From Natronorubrum sediminis (GTDB taxonomy: Archaea; Halobacteriota; Halobacteria; Halobacteriales; Natrialbaceae), in contig NZ_FNWL01000005.1 of the NCBI RefSeq assembly GCF_900108095.1, forward strand, positions 62,001 to 126,000: 64,000 nucleotides of DNA. The letters run 5' to 3'. This document shows positions 8,711 to 17,053 of this stretch, in pieces (position 1 is the stretch's first letter; every line of letters starts with the position of its first letter). Both the position numbers and the translations under genes were made by a program. The notes beneath the pieces are model-generated. The model did not search any database. It saw only the letters and a program-made list of their open reading frames with translations, and was not told where the DNA came from.

Positions 8711-10369
8711 ATGAAAACAGTTATTCTTGGCTTTGATGGCCTTGATATGCGGTACCTCGACCGCTTTGCCCCCTCACTTCCAAACTTTTCTGCCCTCCGT
8801 GATCGTGGCGTGGAAGCGCCCCTTACGTCGACCCATCCACCGTGGACCGGGAGCGCCTGGCCCTCGATGTATACCGGGACTGACCCGAGCCACCACGGCG
8901 TGTACGGCTTCTTCGACTACGACGGCTATCCAGACGAGGGAACACTTGTTTCACGGCACGATGTTCACCAACCGGCGCTCTGGGATTACCTATCAAACGA
9001 AGGAGAGACATCAATAGTGGTCAATGTTCCAATTACACATCCTGCAGATCCGATCAATGGTGTCCTCCTACCCGGGTATCTCGCCGTCGAAGATGAACCC
9101 GGCCATCCAGCCGACATCCGAACAGAGTTGGATAACAGCCTCGGCGAGGAGTATACGATCTACTCCCGCAACGAAATCAGTGAGCACTCTGAAGAGAAAT
9201 TCGCGGGCTATCTCGACCAAATCGATCTACGCCGACGAGCAAGCCGACAGTTACTCCAAGAGCATGACTGGAAATTGGCCGTGTTGCAAGTCCAGAAGAC
9301 CGACGCAGTCTTCCACAATTTCACGTCGGATGACAAATTCCGGCAGGTGTACGAGGCAGCCGACCAGATGCTCGGGGACGTCCTCGAGACGGTCGACGAC
9401 GACGTAACCGTAATCGTCTGTTCGGATCACGGCATCGGACCTGTCGACGGGTATAAAATCCACGTGAACGAGATTCTCCGAAAGCACGGTTACGTCGAGA
9501 CCGCCGAAGTGACTGATCGACCGACACTTTCGACCGAAAAAGCATCGCTGACCGAGACAGGAGCGACAAACGGAGAAGACGGTAGCGAAACGCAGGACGC
9601 TCCGACGGCGCTCAACCGAGCACTGCTCGCCACTCAGCGAACACTCGAGCAAATCGGCATCGAGCCAAAAGACGTCTACGCGGTCGCCGAACGAATGGGG
9701 ATCGAACAAAAACTCATCCGACACATACCGGACTCATTACGGGAGGCAGTAGGCAAGGGTGTCGACTGGAGCCAGTCACGCGCATACTGTCCCGATGGAA
9801 CACGAATGGGCATCCGGGTCAACCTCGAGGGCCGCGAACCGAACGGAGTCGTCCCACAGTCGGAGTACGAAGCAGTCCGCACCGACCTAATTGAGATCCT
9901 TCAGGGACTCGAGACACCCGACGGAGAGCCAGCCTTCGACTTCGTCTGTCGGCGCGAAGCGGTATATGACGGCCCGTTCACCGAGGACGCACCAGATATA
10001 CTCTTCCTACCGACAGAGATGAAACACCAGGTCTCGGCAACGTTATACGGCCGTACATTCATCTCTGTCGACAGTTTTGATCACAAACGTGATGGGACGT
10101 TCATCGGTGCTGGACCGGCCATTTCTGGCCCATCGCCGTCGCGGCTCTCACTGACTGATGTTGCCCCAATTACGATGGCCACCCTGGGCTGGTCGGTTCC
10201 GGAGACAATGACCGGGAGTGTCCCCGATGGGCTCGTTTCCGATCTTCTAGAGCCTGTTCGAGTAGACTACAGCGAACCAAGCTACGCCAGCGGAACCACA
10301 AGCGTTGCTGATCCGACAGCCAGCGACAACAAAGTTACTGACCGACTCGAGGATCTCGGGTACCTCTAA
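8711..10369 (+). CDS. Alkaline phosphatase superfamily phosphodiesterase
   Basis: A 552-residue member of the type I phosphodiesterase/nucleotide pyrophosphatase family. It opens VILGFDGLD (metal-binding Asp), has the PPWTGSAWPSMYTG stretch that should hold the Thr/Ser nucleophile, and a second metal site VCSDHGIG near residue 238. There is no signal peptide, so it is probably cytoplasmic or membrane-surface associated. A GGAGGTG-type ribosome site sits just before the ATG. Its stop overlaps the ATG of the flippase by one base, so the two are translationally coupled. Proteins with the same C-terminal ending (DRLEDLGYL) sit in haloarchaeal glycan clusters. Substrate unknown; a phospholipid- or dolichol-linked intermediate is an inference. 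Confidence 0.88.
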   Translation: MKTVILGFDGLDMRYLDRFAPSLPNFSALRDRGVEAPLTSTHPPWTGSAWPSMYTGTDPSHHGVYGFFDYDGYPDEGTLVSRHDVHQPALWDYLSNEGETSIVVNVPITHPADPINGVLLPGYLAVEDEPGHPADIRTELDNSLGEEYTIYSRNEISEHSEEKFAGYLDQIDLRRRASRQLLQEHDWKLAVLQVQKTDAVFHNFTSDDKFRQVYEAADQMLGDVLETVDDDVTVIVCSDHGIGPVDGYKIHVNEILRKHGYVETAEVTDRPTLSTEKASLTETGATNGEDGSETQDAPTALNRALLATQRTLEQIGIEPKDVYAVAERMGIEQKLIRHIPDSLREAVGKGVDWSQSRAYCPDGTRMGIRVNLEGREPNGVVPQSEYEAVRTDLIEILQGLETPDGEPAFDFVCRREAVYDGPFTEDAPDILFLPTEMKHQVSATLYGRTFISVDSFDHKRDGTFIGAGPAISGPSPSRLSLTDVAPITMATLGWSVPETMTGSVPDGLVSDLLEPVRVDYSEPSYASGTTSVADPTASDNKVTDRLEDLGYL

Positions 10370-11916
10370 TGGCTGACCGGGAGCGCGAACTGTCGACACT
10401 GCTTTCGAGTGCGATCCTCGTTATGGCTGGTGGGATCATCGGGTCGGCAGCAAAACTGGGCGAGCGAGTCGTTATCGGTCGACTGCTCACTCCCGACGCC
10501 TATGGAGAGGTGAGTATTGGGTTAGCGTTTTTCACATTTACGATAACACTCGCTTTGGTCGGGTGCACACAGGGTGTCTCCCGGTTTATTCCGCGGTACG
10601 ACAGTCTCGAGGATCGCCGTGGTCTATTGGTGAGTGGAATGGCCATCACCACGGTGCTGTCGCTTGTGTTTGCCATTGGGATGTTCATCGGTGCTGGATG
10701 GCTTTCAGCGATGTTTTTCGAGACTGAGGCAGCGGTCGTATTCATCCAGGTGCTTGCAGTGACACTCCCATTCGCTGTCGGCTTCCGAATGCTCATTGCG
10801 GCTATTCGAGGCTGCGAGAACACGCTATACCGGACAATTGTGAACGATCTCGTTGATCCGGGGCTTCGCATTGGCCTGATCGGCGGCTTGCTTCTCGCGG
10901 GGATGGGCATCGTTGCAGCCGGTATTGCCTACCTCATTGCTGCAATTGTGGCGTTTCTCGTCGCACTCGTATTCCTTCACCGACTCATGCCGCTGTTCGG
11001 AGCCTACCGAACGCATACCAGAGAGCTCTTTATATTCTCCGCTCCGCTGGCTGTTTCGACGGTCATCGGCACGCTGCTTACCCAGACTGACACGCTCATG
11101 CTCGGCCATTTTCGCAGCTCCTACGAAGTCGGGATGTACAATGCCGCCTACCCGCTTGCTGGGGGATTGCTCGTCGTACTGTCGGCCTTCGGATTTCTCT
11201 ACTTGCCGATCATCTCGCGCCTCGATTCTGAGGGCGAGCGCGGCGCCGTAAACGACATCTACGCGACGACGACGAAGTGGGTATACATCATCACGTTCCC
11301 AGCCTTTCTCCTGTTCGTGGTCTTCCCGGAAGGAGTGATTCATACCTTCTTCGGGCAGAATTACACCGACGCTGCAACAGCGTTACCGATCCTTGCACTC
11401 GGCTTCTTCGCCAGCGCTACCGTCGGTCGCGACAGAGAGACACTCTCTGCACTTGGGTCGACTTCCTGGATTGCGATCGGGAACATCGTCGGACTCGTAG
11501 TGAACGTCGTTATCAATCTCGTCTTGATCCCTCGCTACGGCTTCATCGGTGCCAGTATCGCCTCAGTCATCTCGTTGCTTGGGGTTCACGCCGTGATCTG
11601 CGGAGTGCTTGCGATTCAGTACGATATCACCCCGCTCTCGCCGGAATCGACGCGGACGTTTCTCTCCCTTCCCCTCGTACTACTCCCCGCGGGTGCAATC
11701 GTTTCACCGTGGATTTCGATTTCGATGGTAACGGTGTTACCCTTCCTTGTCGTGACCGGGCTGTGCTCGATAGCAGTCGTTGGTCTCGTAGACGCGTTCG
11801 AAGCTGACGACATCGTTATCATAGACCTCATCGAAGACGCAGCTGGCTTCTCGATTCCGCTCGTTCGACGATGGATCCCCGACTCGAATACGGAAACAGG
11901 CTTGTCAGCCGATTAA
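10369..11916 (+). CDS. Polysaccharide/oligosaccharide flippase (MOP superfamily)
   Basis: A 515-residue integral membrane protein with about 14 hydrophobic segments, beginning LSTLLSSAILVMAGGIIGSA. It belongs to the Wzx/RfbX-like group of the multidrug/oligosaccharidyl-lipid/polysaccharide superfamily, including the pattern 'FSAPLAVSTVIGTLLTQTDT' in the middle. Its role should be flipping a lipid-linked sugar to the outer face of the membrane. It overlaps the phosphodiesterase stop by one base. No glycosyltransferase is in the window, so the cassette must work with genes elsewhere. Confidence 0.9.
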   Translation: MADRERELSTLLSSAILVMAGGIIGSAAKLGERVVIGRLLTPDAYGEVSIGLAFFTFTITLALVGCTQGVSRFIPRYDSLEDRRGLLVSGMAITTVLSLVFAIGMFIGAGWLSAMFFETEAAVVFIQVLAVTLPFAVGFRMLIAAIRGCENTLYRTIVNDLVDPGLRIGLIGGLLLAGMGIVAAGIAYLIAAIVAFLVALVFLHRLMPLFGAYRTHTRELFIFSAPLAVSTVIGTLLTQTDTLMLGHFRSSYEVGMYNAAYPLAGGLLVVLSAFGFLYLPIISRLDSEGERGAVNDIYATTTKWVYIITFPAFLLFVVFPEGVIHTFFGQNYTDAATALPILALGFFASATVGRDRETLSALGSTSWIAIGNIVGLVVNVVINLVLIPRYGFIGASIASVISLLGVHAVICGVLAIQYDITPLSPESTRTFLSLPLVLLPAGAIVSPWISISMVTVLPFLVVTGLCSIAVVGLVDAFEADDIVIIDLIEDAAGFSIPLVRRWIPDSNTETGLSAD

Positions 11917-12357
11917 ATAGGTTGGTCGTTATCGATTGGATCTACAACCGGTGACGATCTCGAAAGTTGATCACGGGATTGCGTCGTTGTAATAATCACG
12001 AGACTGCGTCGTTGTAATATGGTTGATGGTAGCTGACGAGGCGTTTTGCGTCTCGTTCACACACCAGAAATCGAAGATTTACCGAGAACGTCCACAGAAG
12101 CGCCGAGCGTCTGTACTGGTTGCACAAGAGCGACGCACTTGTGAACGCTGTGTCCCCTCCCTGTTCGCTTCGCTCGCTGAGGATAGCGCGGGCCCGACGG
12201 TCCCGTCGACTGGCGAACAGCGGAGTCGTGAGCAGAAGGGGTCTGGACGCCTCAATTCAGATAATCCGATCGTACGACACTGAAACACGTCGAAACGTAC
12301 AGCCTGCTAACGATATGGTTAGTATAACTAACCGGATTTCCCGACTACGGATACGGC
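11917..12357. other. Intergenic stretch with a 25-bp tandem duplication
   Basis: No convincing gene is seen. It includes two adjacent near-identical 25-base units (11970-11994 and 11995-12019, two mismatches) with core GCGTCGTTGTAATA. The ORFs here have poor composition and look fortuitous. Confidence 0.5.
11970..12019 (+). repeat. 25-bp direct tandem duplication
   Basis: ATCACGGGATTGCGTCGTTG... is followed immediately by ATCACGAGACTGCGTCGTTG..., each 25 bases, differing at two positions. It lies about 50 bases after the flippase stop. Confidence 0.8.
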
Positions 12358-12534
12358 ATGTCTCAATCAAACTACTCGAGTATGCGTATCGGCTGTCCGG
12401 AATGTGAGGCAAGCGTCAGTGCGTCCGTGCCCCCGGGGCCGGGGATTCACCAGGAGCAATCCTCGAACCGACTCCAGGGAACTGAAACGGTGTGTCGAAA
12501 CTGCGGGCACGAACTCGAACTGTATTACTACTAA
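12358..12534 (+). CDS. Zinc-ribbon micro-protein
   Basis: A 58-residue protein with two CxxC knuckles: CPEC (Cys13, Cys16) and CRNC followed by GH (Cys46, Cys49). It ends in three tyrosines. The spacing fits one zinc-ribbon site. It starts MSQSNYSSMRIG; a second ATG nine codons in is possible. Two-knuckle zinc proteins of this size are numerous in haloarchaea and some affect growth, motility or biofilms, but no function can be assigned here. Confidence 0.7.
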   Translation: MSQSNYSSMRIGCPECEASVSASVPPGPGIHQEQSSNRLQGTETVCRNCGHELELYYY

Positions 12535-12558
12535 CTCGACGGTACCGATGTACTCCAT

Positions 12559-12646
12559 CGACGGTGTCGGTTTGCTTCGCCGATGGTGTCGGTTTGCTTC
12601 GCCAATGATGTCAGTTTGCTTCGCCAATGATGTCGGTTCGCCTCGA
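12559..12646 (+). repeat. Four 22-bp tandem repeats
   Basis: Four units of 22 bases start at 12559, 12581, 12603 and 12625, with consensus CRATGRTGTCGGTTTGCTTC plus GC. The fourth is more diverged. They lie between the zinc-ribbon gene and the receiver gene, so they are not CRISPR (no spacers). Confidence 0.85.
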
Positions 12647-12759
12647 GGATGGCGTTAAAATATCCACGAAAGTCGTTGTGTCCGTCCTATCAATGAAGTG
12701 AACGAGGTGGGTGGAAGGCGAGCCACGATGTTATAACCCTCCACTCGCAATAGCTTGTA

Positions 12760-13218
12760 ATGGCTCCAGACAGCAAGAGTGAGGATAAGCGGGTCGATAT
12801 TCTCTTAGTCGAACCCAACCCAGGCGATACACGGCTCTTCACGGAATCCTTCAAAGACGCAAAACTGAAAAACGAACTCTACACCGTATCCGACGGTGAC
12901 GATGCACTCGATATGATTACTCAGCGTGGGGCGTATGCAGAAACCCCACAGCCAGATCTCATCCTACTCGAGCCGAAGTTGCCCGGAAAAAACGGGATGG
13001 ACGTGTTGTCCGAGTTGAACAACGAGTCAGCACTCGAGGGGATTCCTGTCGTCGTGCTCACGAGTTCGGACATGGGCGAAGATATCGTCAAGTCTCACGA
13101 ACTCGATGCAGATCAGTACCTGCAAAAACCGGTCGAGCCAGAAGACTTCATTCGATTCGTACAAGAAATTGAGGATCTGTGGTTTGCGATCGTCCAAGAG
13201 ACACCGGCTGAAAACTAA
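12760..13218 (+). CDS. Single-domain receiver protein with Asp-to-Glu phosphoacceptor
   Basis: A 152-residue CheY-like receiver domain of the haloarchaeal type (VDILLVEPNPGD; DLILLEPKLPGKNGMDVL; VVVLTSSD; QYLQKPVEP). The residue aligned with the phosphorylated Asp is Glu71 (usually LLDL, here LLEP), and one of the two acidic metal-binding residues near the N-terminus is Pro19 (usual VEDNPGD). The Thr/Ser and Lys switch residues are kept. It therefore probably cannot be phosphorylated normally and may be locked in an active-like state. No output domain is present. It sits upstream of the origin region. Confidence 0.9.
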   Translation: MAPDSKSEDKRVDILLVEPNPGDTRLFTESFKDAKLKNELYTVSDGDDALDMITQRGAYAETPQPDLILLEPKLPGKNGMDVLSELNNESALEGIPVVVLTSSDMGEDIVKSHELDADQYLQKPVEPEDFIRFVQEIEDLWFAIVQETPAEN

Positions 13219-13412
13219 ACGTTCGCTGAGGAGTATATTCTCTCGAAGGCTGGCGGGAAGAGTGTATTCTCTCGGAGGGTCGCGTTCCTCGAAGAGAGTT
13301 CGTCTCCAGAACCGATCTGAGTGATTTCTCGTGCAGAATTTTCACCTGAACGCGTTCGATGATGCTATCGGAAAGGAGGGCAAAAATAGTGGGGAGGGAA
13401 AGACCGGATACC

Positions 13413-13434
13413 CACACCGAGTTTCCGGTGAAAT
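13413..13434 (+). repeat. Origin recognition box 1
   Basis: CACACCGAGTTTCCGGTGAA with AT following; plus orientation, the first box in the region. Confidence 0.8.
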
Positions 13435-13555
13435 AGAGGTTGTGAACAGAGGTGGAAAACAGAGAGTCTCCGGACTACTGCTAAAGTGAATGAGCATCCG
13501 AGAGGTAATTGGTTGGCAAGATTCCCTCGAGATACTGAAAGTAGTCGTTCCTTAC

Positions 13556-13578
13556 CACACCACGTTTCCGGTGAAAAC
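13556..13578 (+). repeat. Origin recognition box 2
   Basis: CACACCACGTTTCCGGTGAA; shares 20 bases with box 4. Confidence 0.85.
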
Positions 13579-13630
13579 GGGAGGGGAGCGGATATTGATG
13601 GGGTTCAGTGTGTGAAGTTTAGTGCGCGCA

Positions 13631-13655
13631 CACACCGGGTTTCCGGTGAAATGGG
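13631..13655 (+). repeat. Origin recognition box 3
   Basis: CACACCGGGTTTCCGGTGAA followed by ATGGG. With its GCGCGCA lead-in it is a near-exact inverted partner of box 6. Confidence 0.85.
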
Positions 13656-13664
13656 TGAGTTGGT

Positions 13665-13740
13665 GAGGGAGAGATGTGGGTTTTAGGTGGGCTGTGGATT
13701 TTGGGTGGGTGTGGATTTTGGGTGGGTGTGGGTTTTACCT
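13665..13740 (+). repeat. G/T-rich tandem repeats in the origin
   Basis: Repeated GGATTTTGGGTGGGTGT-type units of about 17-18 bases give strong G/C strand asymmetry beside box 3. They are followed by two copies of GTGAGTTGCACGGACGAT (about 13763-13799) and by CACGACGAGGT repeats near 13866. Confidence 0.75.
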
Positions 13741-13933
13741 GGGATATGAGCTTTGCGTAAGATGTGAGTTGCACGGACGATGTGAGTTGCACGGACGATA
13801 TGAGTTTTGCGTGAGGTTCTGCGTAAATCAAACGAAAAGTAAGCGTATCTACCGTTTTGCAAATCACGACGAGGTCACGACGAGGTCACGACGATATCGC
13901 GACGAGTCCAATCGATGAGTGACCGAACACAGG

Positions 13934-13959
13934 CACACCACGTTTCCGGTGAATGAGGG
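13934..13959 (+). repeat. Origin recognition box 4
   Basis: CACACCACGTTTCCGGTGAA followed by TGAGGG. Confidence 0.85.
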
Positions 13960-13994
13960 CGGAGACCCCATACCGAGACTACCACTCGCAGTCA

Positions 13995-14080
13995 CACTTC
14001 TTTATCTTCTCTATATAGACTGTCCCATATATATAAGTAGCTATAGCCTAAATAGTCCACTGATTAGAAAAATAGAAACA
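13995..14080. other. AT-rich candidate DNA-unwinding element
   Basis: A run of almost pure A/T (TTCTTTATCTTCTCTATATA, then CCCATATATATAAGTAGC) in an otherwise GC-rich genome, lying between plus- and minus-oriented origin boxes. Confidence 0.65.
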
Positions 14081-14106
14081 GCATGACAAGCTGTTTCAGC
14101 TTTCGC

Positions 14107-14140
14107 TTTCATCGGAAACATCGTTTTCATCGGAAATGTT
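14107..14140 (-). repeat. Two degenerate origin-box-like elements
   Basis: TTTCATCGGAAACATCG and TTTTCATCGGAAATGTT lie back to back. Each matches the inverted core TTTCACCGGAAAC with one or two mismatches. They may be weak boxes. Confidence 0.45.
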
Positions 14141-14310
14141 GTATCCGTCTGTGCATACTCCTCCTCTATCGTCGGTCACTGGATTGGATTTGGTCATTCC
14201 CTTACTTGAGTCACGTAATTATTGCCGACTCGAATTACGCAATTTTGGAGTGCTATTGGGCATTTGCCGGCGATCTCGGTCGCGGCGCTAGCCCGGGGCT
14301 TCCTCACCCT

Positions 14311-14330
14311 CACACCACGTTTCCGGTAAA
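14311..14330 (+). repeat. Origin recognition box 5
   Basis: CACACCACGTTTCCGGTAAA; one base of the usual core (GTGAA) is changed. Confidence 0.75.
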
Positions 14331-14370
14331 CTCACACCCCCGCTTCAACTGCACCCCTCCCCCCTCTCAC

Positions 14371-14395
14371 CCCATTTCACCGGAAACCCGGTGTG
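14371..14395 (-). repeat. Origin recognition box 6 (inverted)
   Basis: CCCATTTCACCGGAAACCCG continuing GTGTG; the inverse of box 3. Confidence 0.85.
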
Positions 14396-14515
14396 CGCGC
14401 CCTCACTATTCAACAATCTTACACACCTTCACCCGTCAATCACTCGATCGGCGTGTACTCCGGTAAAACAGCCGTTTCTCGCAATCGGATGGTAATGAGT
14501 CCAAACAGTAAAGAC

Positions 14516-14536
14516 ATTTCACCGGAAACGTGGTGT
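14516..14536 (-). repeat. Origin recognition box 7 at the orc1/cdc6 start
   Basis: ATTTCACCGGAAACGTGGTG ends nine bases before the initiator ATG. Binding here would cover the orc1/cdc6 promoter or start, which suggests autoregulation. Confidence 0.8.
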
Positions 14537-14544
14537 CTATACCT

Positions 14545-15765
14545 ATGTCGAGTTCCGGCGACGATCTCTTCACCCGTGACGACCCGATTTTCGAGAACAA
14601 AGAGTTACTCGAGATCAACCATTTGCCCGAGGAAGGACGTATCGTCGGGCGGGACGACGAGATCGCCGAACTCGCGAACGCTGTCAACCCGGCTATCTTC
14701 GGTCAGAGTCCGAGCAATCTCCTCATTTATGGCAAGACGGGGACCGGAAAGTCCCTCTGTGCGAAACACATCTCCGAACGACTCGTCCGCGTCGCGAAAG
14801 AAGAAGGGGTCACCGCGGAGTTCGCCTACGTCGATTGTGCTCAAGACAGCACGGAGACCCAGGCCGTTCAAACGATTGCTCACTCGCTGAACGACTCTTC
14901 GATTACCGACATCAAAATCCCGGATAAGGGGTTGAGCACGTCGACGTACTACAAACGACTCTGGCAGGTTCTCGACACCCAATACGAGGTCGTGCTCATC
15001 ATCCTCGACGAGGTCGACAAACTCGACGACGACGACATTCTTATGCAACTCTCGCGCGCGGGCGAGGCTGGAAAACTCGAGTCCTGCAAAATCGGTGTGA
15101 TTGGCATCAGTAACAAGATCAAGTACAAAGACCGGATGGACGAACGCGTCAAATCCAGTCTCTGTGAACGCGAGTTCGTCTTTCCACCGTACGATGCGAA
15201 TCAGCTTCGAGACATCATGCAGGCTCGCAGCGACTCGTTCAAAGACGGCATTCTCGACGCCTCCGTGATCCCGCGGGCAGCGGCCCTCGCGGCTCGAGAG
15301 CACGGAGATGCGCGGAAAGCGATCGACATTCTCCGGTACGCTGGTGAGATCGCACAGTCCAACGGCAGTGAAACGGTTCGCGAGGAGTTCGTCGTCCAGG
15401 CGCGTGAACGGGCCGAAACGGATCGCTTTCGCGAGCTCATCCGTGGTTCGACCCCTCACTCACGGTACGTCCTGCAGGCACTCGCGGTGCTCTCGATTAA
15501 TTCGCCGGACGAGGGTGGCTTTCGAACGACGCGAATTTTCGACGTATACGAGGAGGTATGCCGTCAGGAGGGGTCTGACACGCTCTCGTTGCGACGCGTT
15601 CGCGACCTGCTGAAAGAACACGCGTTCCTCGATATCATCGAACAAACCCGACAGAGCGGCGGGAGTGCCGAAGGAAGCTACACCGAACATCAGCTACTCG
15701 AGGACCCTGACGTTGTCCAGAAGGTGCTCGTCGAGACCGACGAAGCGTACAACAACGGACAATAA
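14545..15765 (+). CDS. orc1: Orc1/Cdc6 replication initiator
   Basis: A 406-residue AAA+ origin-binding protein. It begins MSSSGDDLFTRDDPIFENKE, then the typical LPEEGRIVGRDDEI, Walker A YGKTGTGKS (62-70) and Walker B VVLIILDEVDKLDDDD around residue 155. The sensor motif IGVIGISNKIKYKDRMDERV follows, and a C-terminal winged-helix domain. It binds the adjacent repeat boxes and loads the MCM helicase at the origin. The ATG at 14545 was preferred over a GTG at 14530 that lies inside origin box 7. It converges on the peptidase gene, 27 bases away. Confidence 0.97.
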   Translation: MSSSGDDLFTRDDPIFENKELLEINHLPEEGRIVGRDDEIAELANAVNPAIFGQSPSNLLIYGKTGTGKSLCAKHISERLVRVAKEEGVTAEFAYVDCAQDSTETQAVQTIAHSLNDSSITDIKIPDKGLSTSTYYKRLWQVLDTQYEVVLIILDEVDKLDDDDILMQLSRAGEAGKLESCKIGVIGISNKIKYKDRMDERVKSSLCEREFVFPPYDANQLRDIMQARSDSFKDGILDASVIPRAAALAAREHGDARKAIDILRYAGEIAQSNGSETVREEFVVQARERAETDRFRELIRGSTPHSRYVLQALAVLSINSPDEGGFRTTRIFDVYEEVCRQEGSDTLSLRRVRDLLKEHAFLDIIEQTRQSGGSAEGSYTEHQLLEDPDVVQKVLVETDEAYNNGQ

Positions 15766-15792
15766 TCCCAGTGAGAGACGCGGCCGACAATT

Positions 15793-17037
15793 TCACCGGG
15801 ATACGTCGCCAGTTTCCCACCCTCGAGGAGAGTCGTTCAGGCGTTCGGCACCGGTTTCGGTGACGACGACGAGGTCCTCGATTCGGACGCCAAACTTTCC
15901 GTCGAGATAGATGCCGGGTTCGATGCTGTGAACCATCCCTGGCTCGAGTTCGCGATCGTTCCCGCCGACGATGTACGGCGGTTCGTGGACCTCGAGACCG
16001 ACGCCGTGGCCGGTTCGGTGGGTGAAGGCGTCTCCGTAGCCGGCGTGTTCGATCACCGACCGCGCTGTCTCGTCGACAGCCGAAGCGGTGACTCCCGGTT
16101 CGACGGCTTCGACAGCGGCTTGCTGTGCCTTCTGGACGATCTCGTGGACTCGTTTGTACTCCTCGGTCGGTTCGCCGGGCACGATCGTTCGGGTCTGGTC
16201 GCCGGGGTATCGACCCGTTCCACCCTCGAGTTCTGCGTCGACGAACGCGCCGAAGTCCAGCACGATCGGCTCGCCGCGTTCGATCTCGTGATCGCTGCTG
16301 TGGTGGTGTGGTTGCGCCCCGTTCGCCCCGGCCGCGACGATGGTCGAAAATGCCGGCTTGCCGGCTCCTTTCGCTTCGAGTAACGCTTCGATTTCGCTGG
16401 CGAGATCCGATTCGGTCGTTCCGATCAATTCCTCGCCGCGCGAGCGGATCTCGAGCGAGACGCGATCTGCGATCGCCCCGGCACGGCGGAGTGCCTCGAG
16501 TTCGACGTCGTCCTTTTGGATGCGTTGAGACTCGAGGACGTCGCTCGCGAGGCCGAACGTCGCGTCGGGGGCGCACGCGCGAAGATCCTGACTGAGGGTG
16601 GCCCACATTCGATCGTCGACGAGAATCGAGGCGTCGCCGGGTGTACGATTGTCGTTGTTTGCGCGATCGTCGCCGTCGATCTCTGTAATCGTCTCCGTAC
16701 TCGTCTCCCCAAATTCGAGACCCTCGCGGGTCTCGAACGTCTCGAGGACAGTCCGAATCAACTCCAGGGGATCCTCGTCGTCGTCCCAAGTTCGGACCTC
16801 GAGCGGTGGCTCGTCGATCGGAAGGGTCGCAAGTTGCTGTTCGTACATCTTCGGAGCGACGAGAGCTGGCGTACCGATTCGTGGCACGAACAACAATAGA
16901 TGGCGTTCGGAGGGCGATTCCTCGAAGCCGGTGAGATAGGTGAGATTCGGGCTCGGGAAACAGACGAGGAGGTCGGTAGCACTTCGCTCGAGCCTGCGTC
17001 GGCAGTTCGTGAGTCGCCGTTCGAACATCGAAGCCAT
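15793..17037 (-). CDS. M24 family peptidase, Xaa-Pro dipeptidase/aminopeptidase type
   Basis: A 414-residue two-domain pita-bread-fold metallopeptidase. The N-terminal creatinase-like domain (LLVCFPSPNLTYLTGFEE) is followed by the catalytic domain. Metal ligands are visible in order: Asp in VLDFGAF, Asp in YPGDQTRT, His in HRTGHGVG, Glu in HSIEPGIY and Glu in VRIEDLVVV. It probably releases Xaa-Pro dipeptides in the cytoplasm. It carries an acidic insertion around residues 115-140. The start at 17037 (MASMFERR) has a second ATG three codons in. It is divergent from otsA across a region with a 31-bp direct repeat. Confidence 0.9.
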   Translation of the reverse strand: MASMFERRLTNCRRRLERSATDLLVCFPSPNLTYLTGFEESPSERHLLLFVPRIGTPALVAPKMYEQQLATLPIDEPPLEVRTWDDDEDPLELIRTVLETFETREGLEFGETSTETITEIDGDDRANNDNRTPGDASILVDDRMWATLSQDLRACAPDATFGLASDVLESQRIQKDDVELEALRRAGAIADRVSLEIRSRGEELIGTTESDLASEIEALLEAKGAGKPAFSTIVAAGANGAQPHHHSSDHEIERGEPIVLDFGAFVDAELEGGTGRYPGDQTRTIVPGEPTEEYKRVHEIVQKAQQAAVEAVEPGVTASAVDETARSVIEHAGYGDAFTHRTGHGVGLEVHEPPYIVGGNDRELEPGMVHSIEPGIYLDGKFGVRIEDLVVVTETGAERLNDSPRGWETGDVSR

Positions 17038-17053
17038 AGTTCCGGATTCGGTT

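Larger units (their letters stand above)
13219..14544. other. oriC: Replication origin region (oriC type) next to orc1/cdc6
   Basis: A 1.3 kb gene-free stretch upstream of orc1/cdc6. It holds at least seven origin recognition boxes with core GTTTCCGGTGAA: five in plus orientation (13413-14330) and two inverted (14371-14395, 14516-14536). Between them lies a very AT-rich stretch at about 13995-14080, a candidate unwinding element, and G-rich tandem repeats at 13665-13740. This arrangement (boxes in opposite orientation flanking an AT-rich element and an adjacent initiator gene) is the established haloarchaeal origin layout. Activity is inferred. Confidence 0.85.

Noticed and set aside
12023-12283. 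86-residue ORF after the flippase
   Set aside because: Biased to Ser/Arg with no pattern; crosses repeat-like sequence and has no promoter or homologous look.
12559-12646. Possible CRISPR array
   Set aside because: Units are directly contiguous with no spacers, and no cas genes are in the window. The same holds for the 7-bp array at 39141 and the origin boxes.
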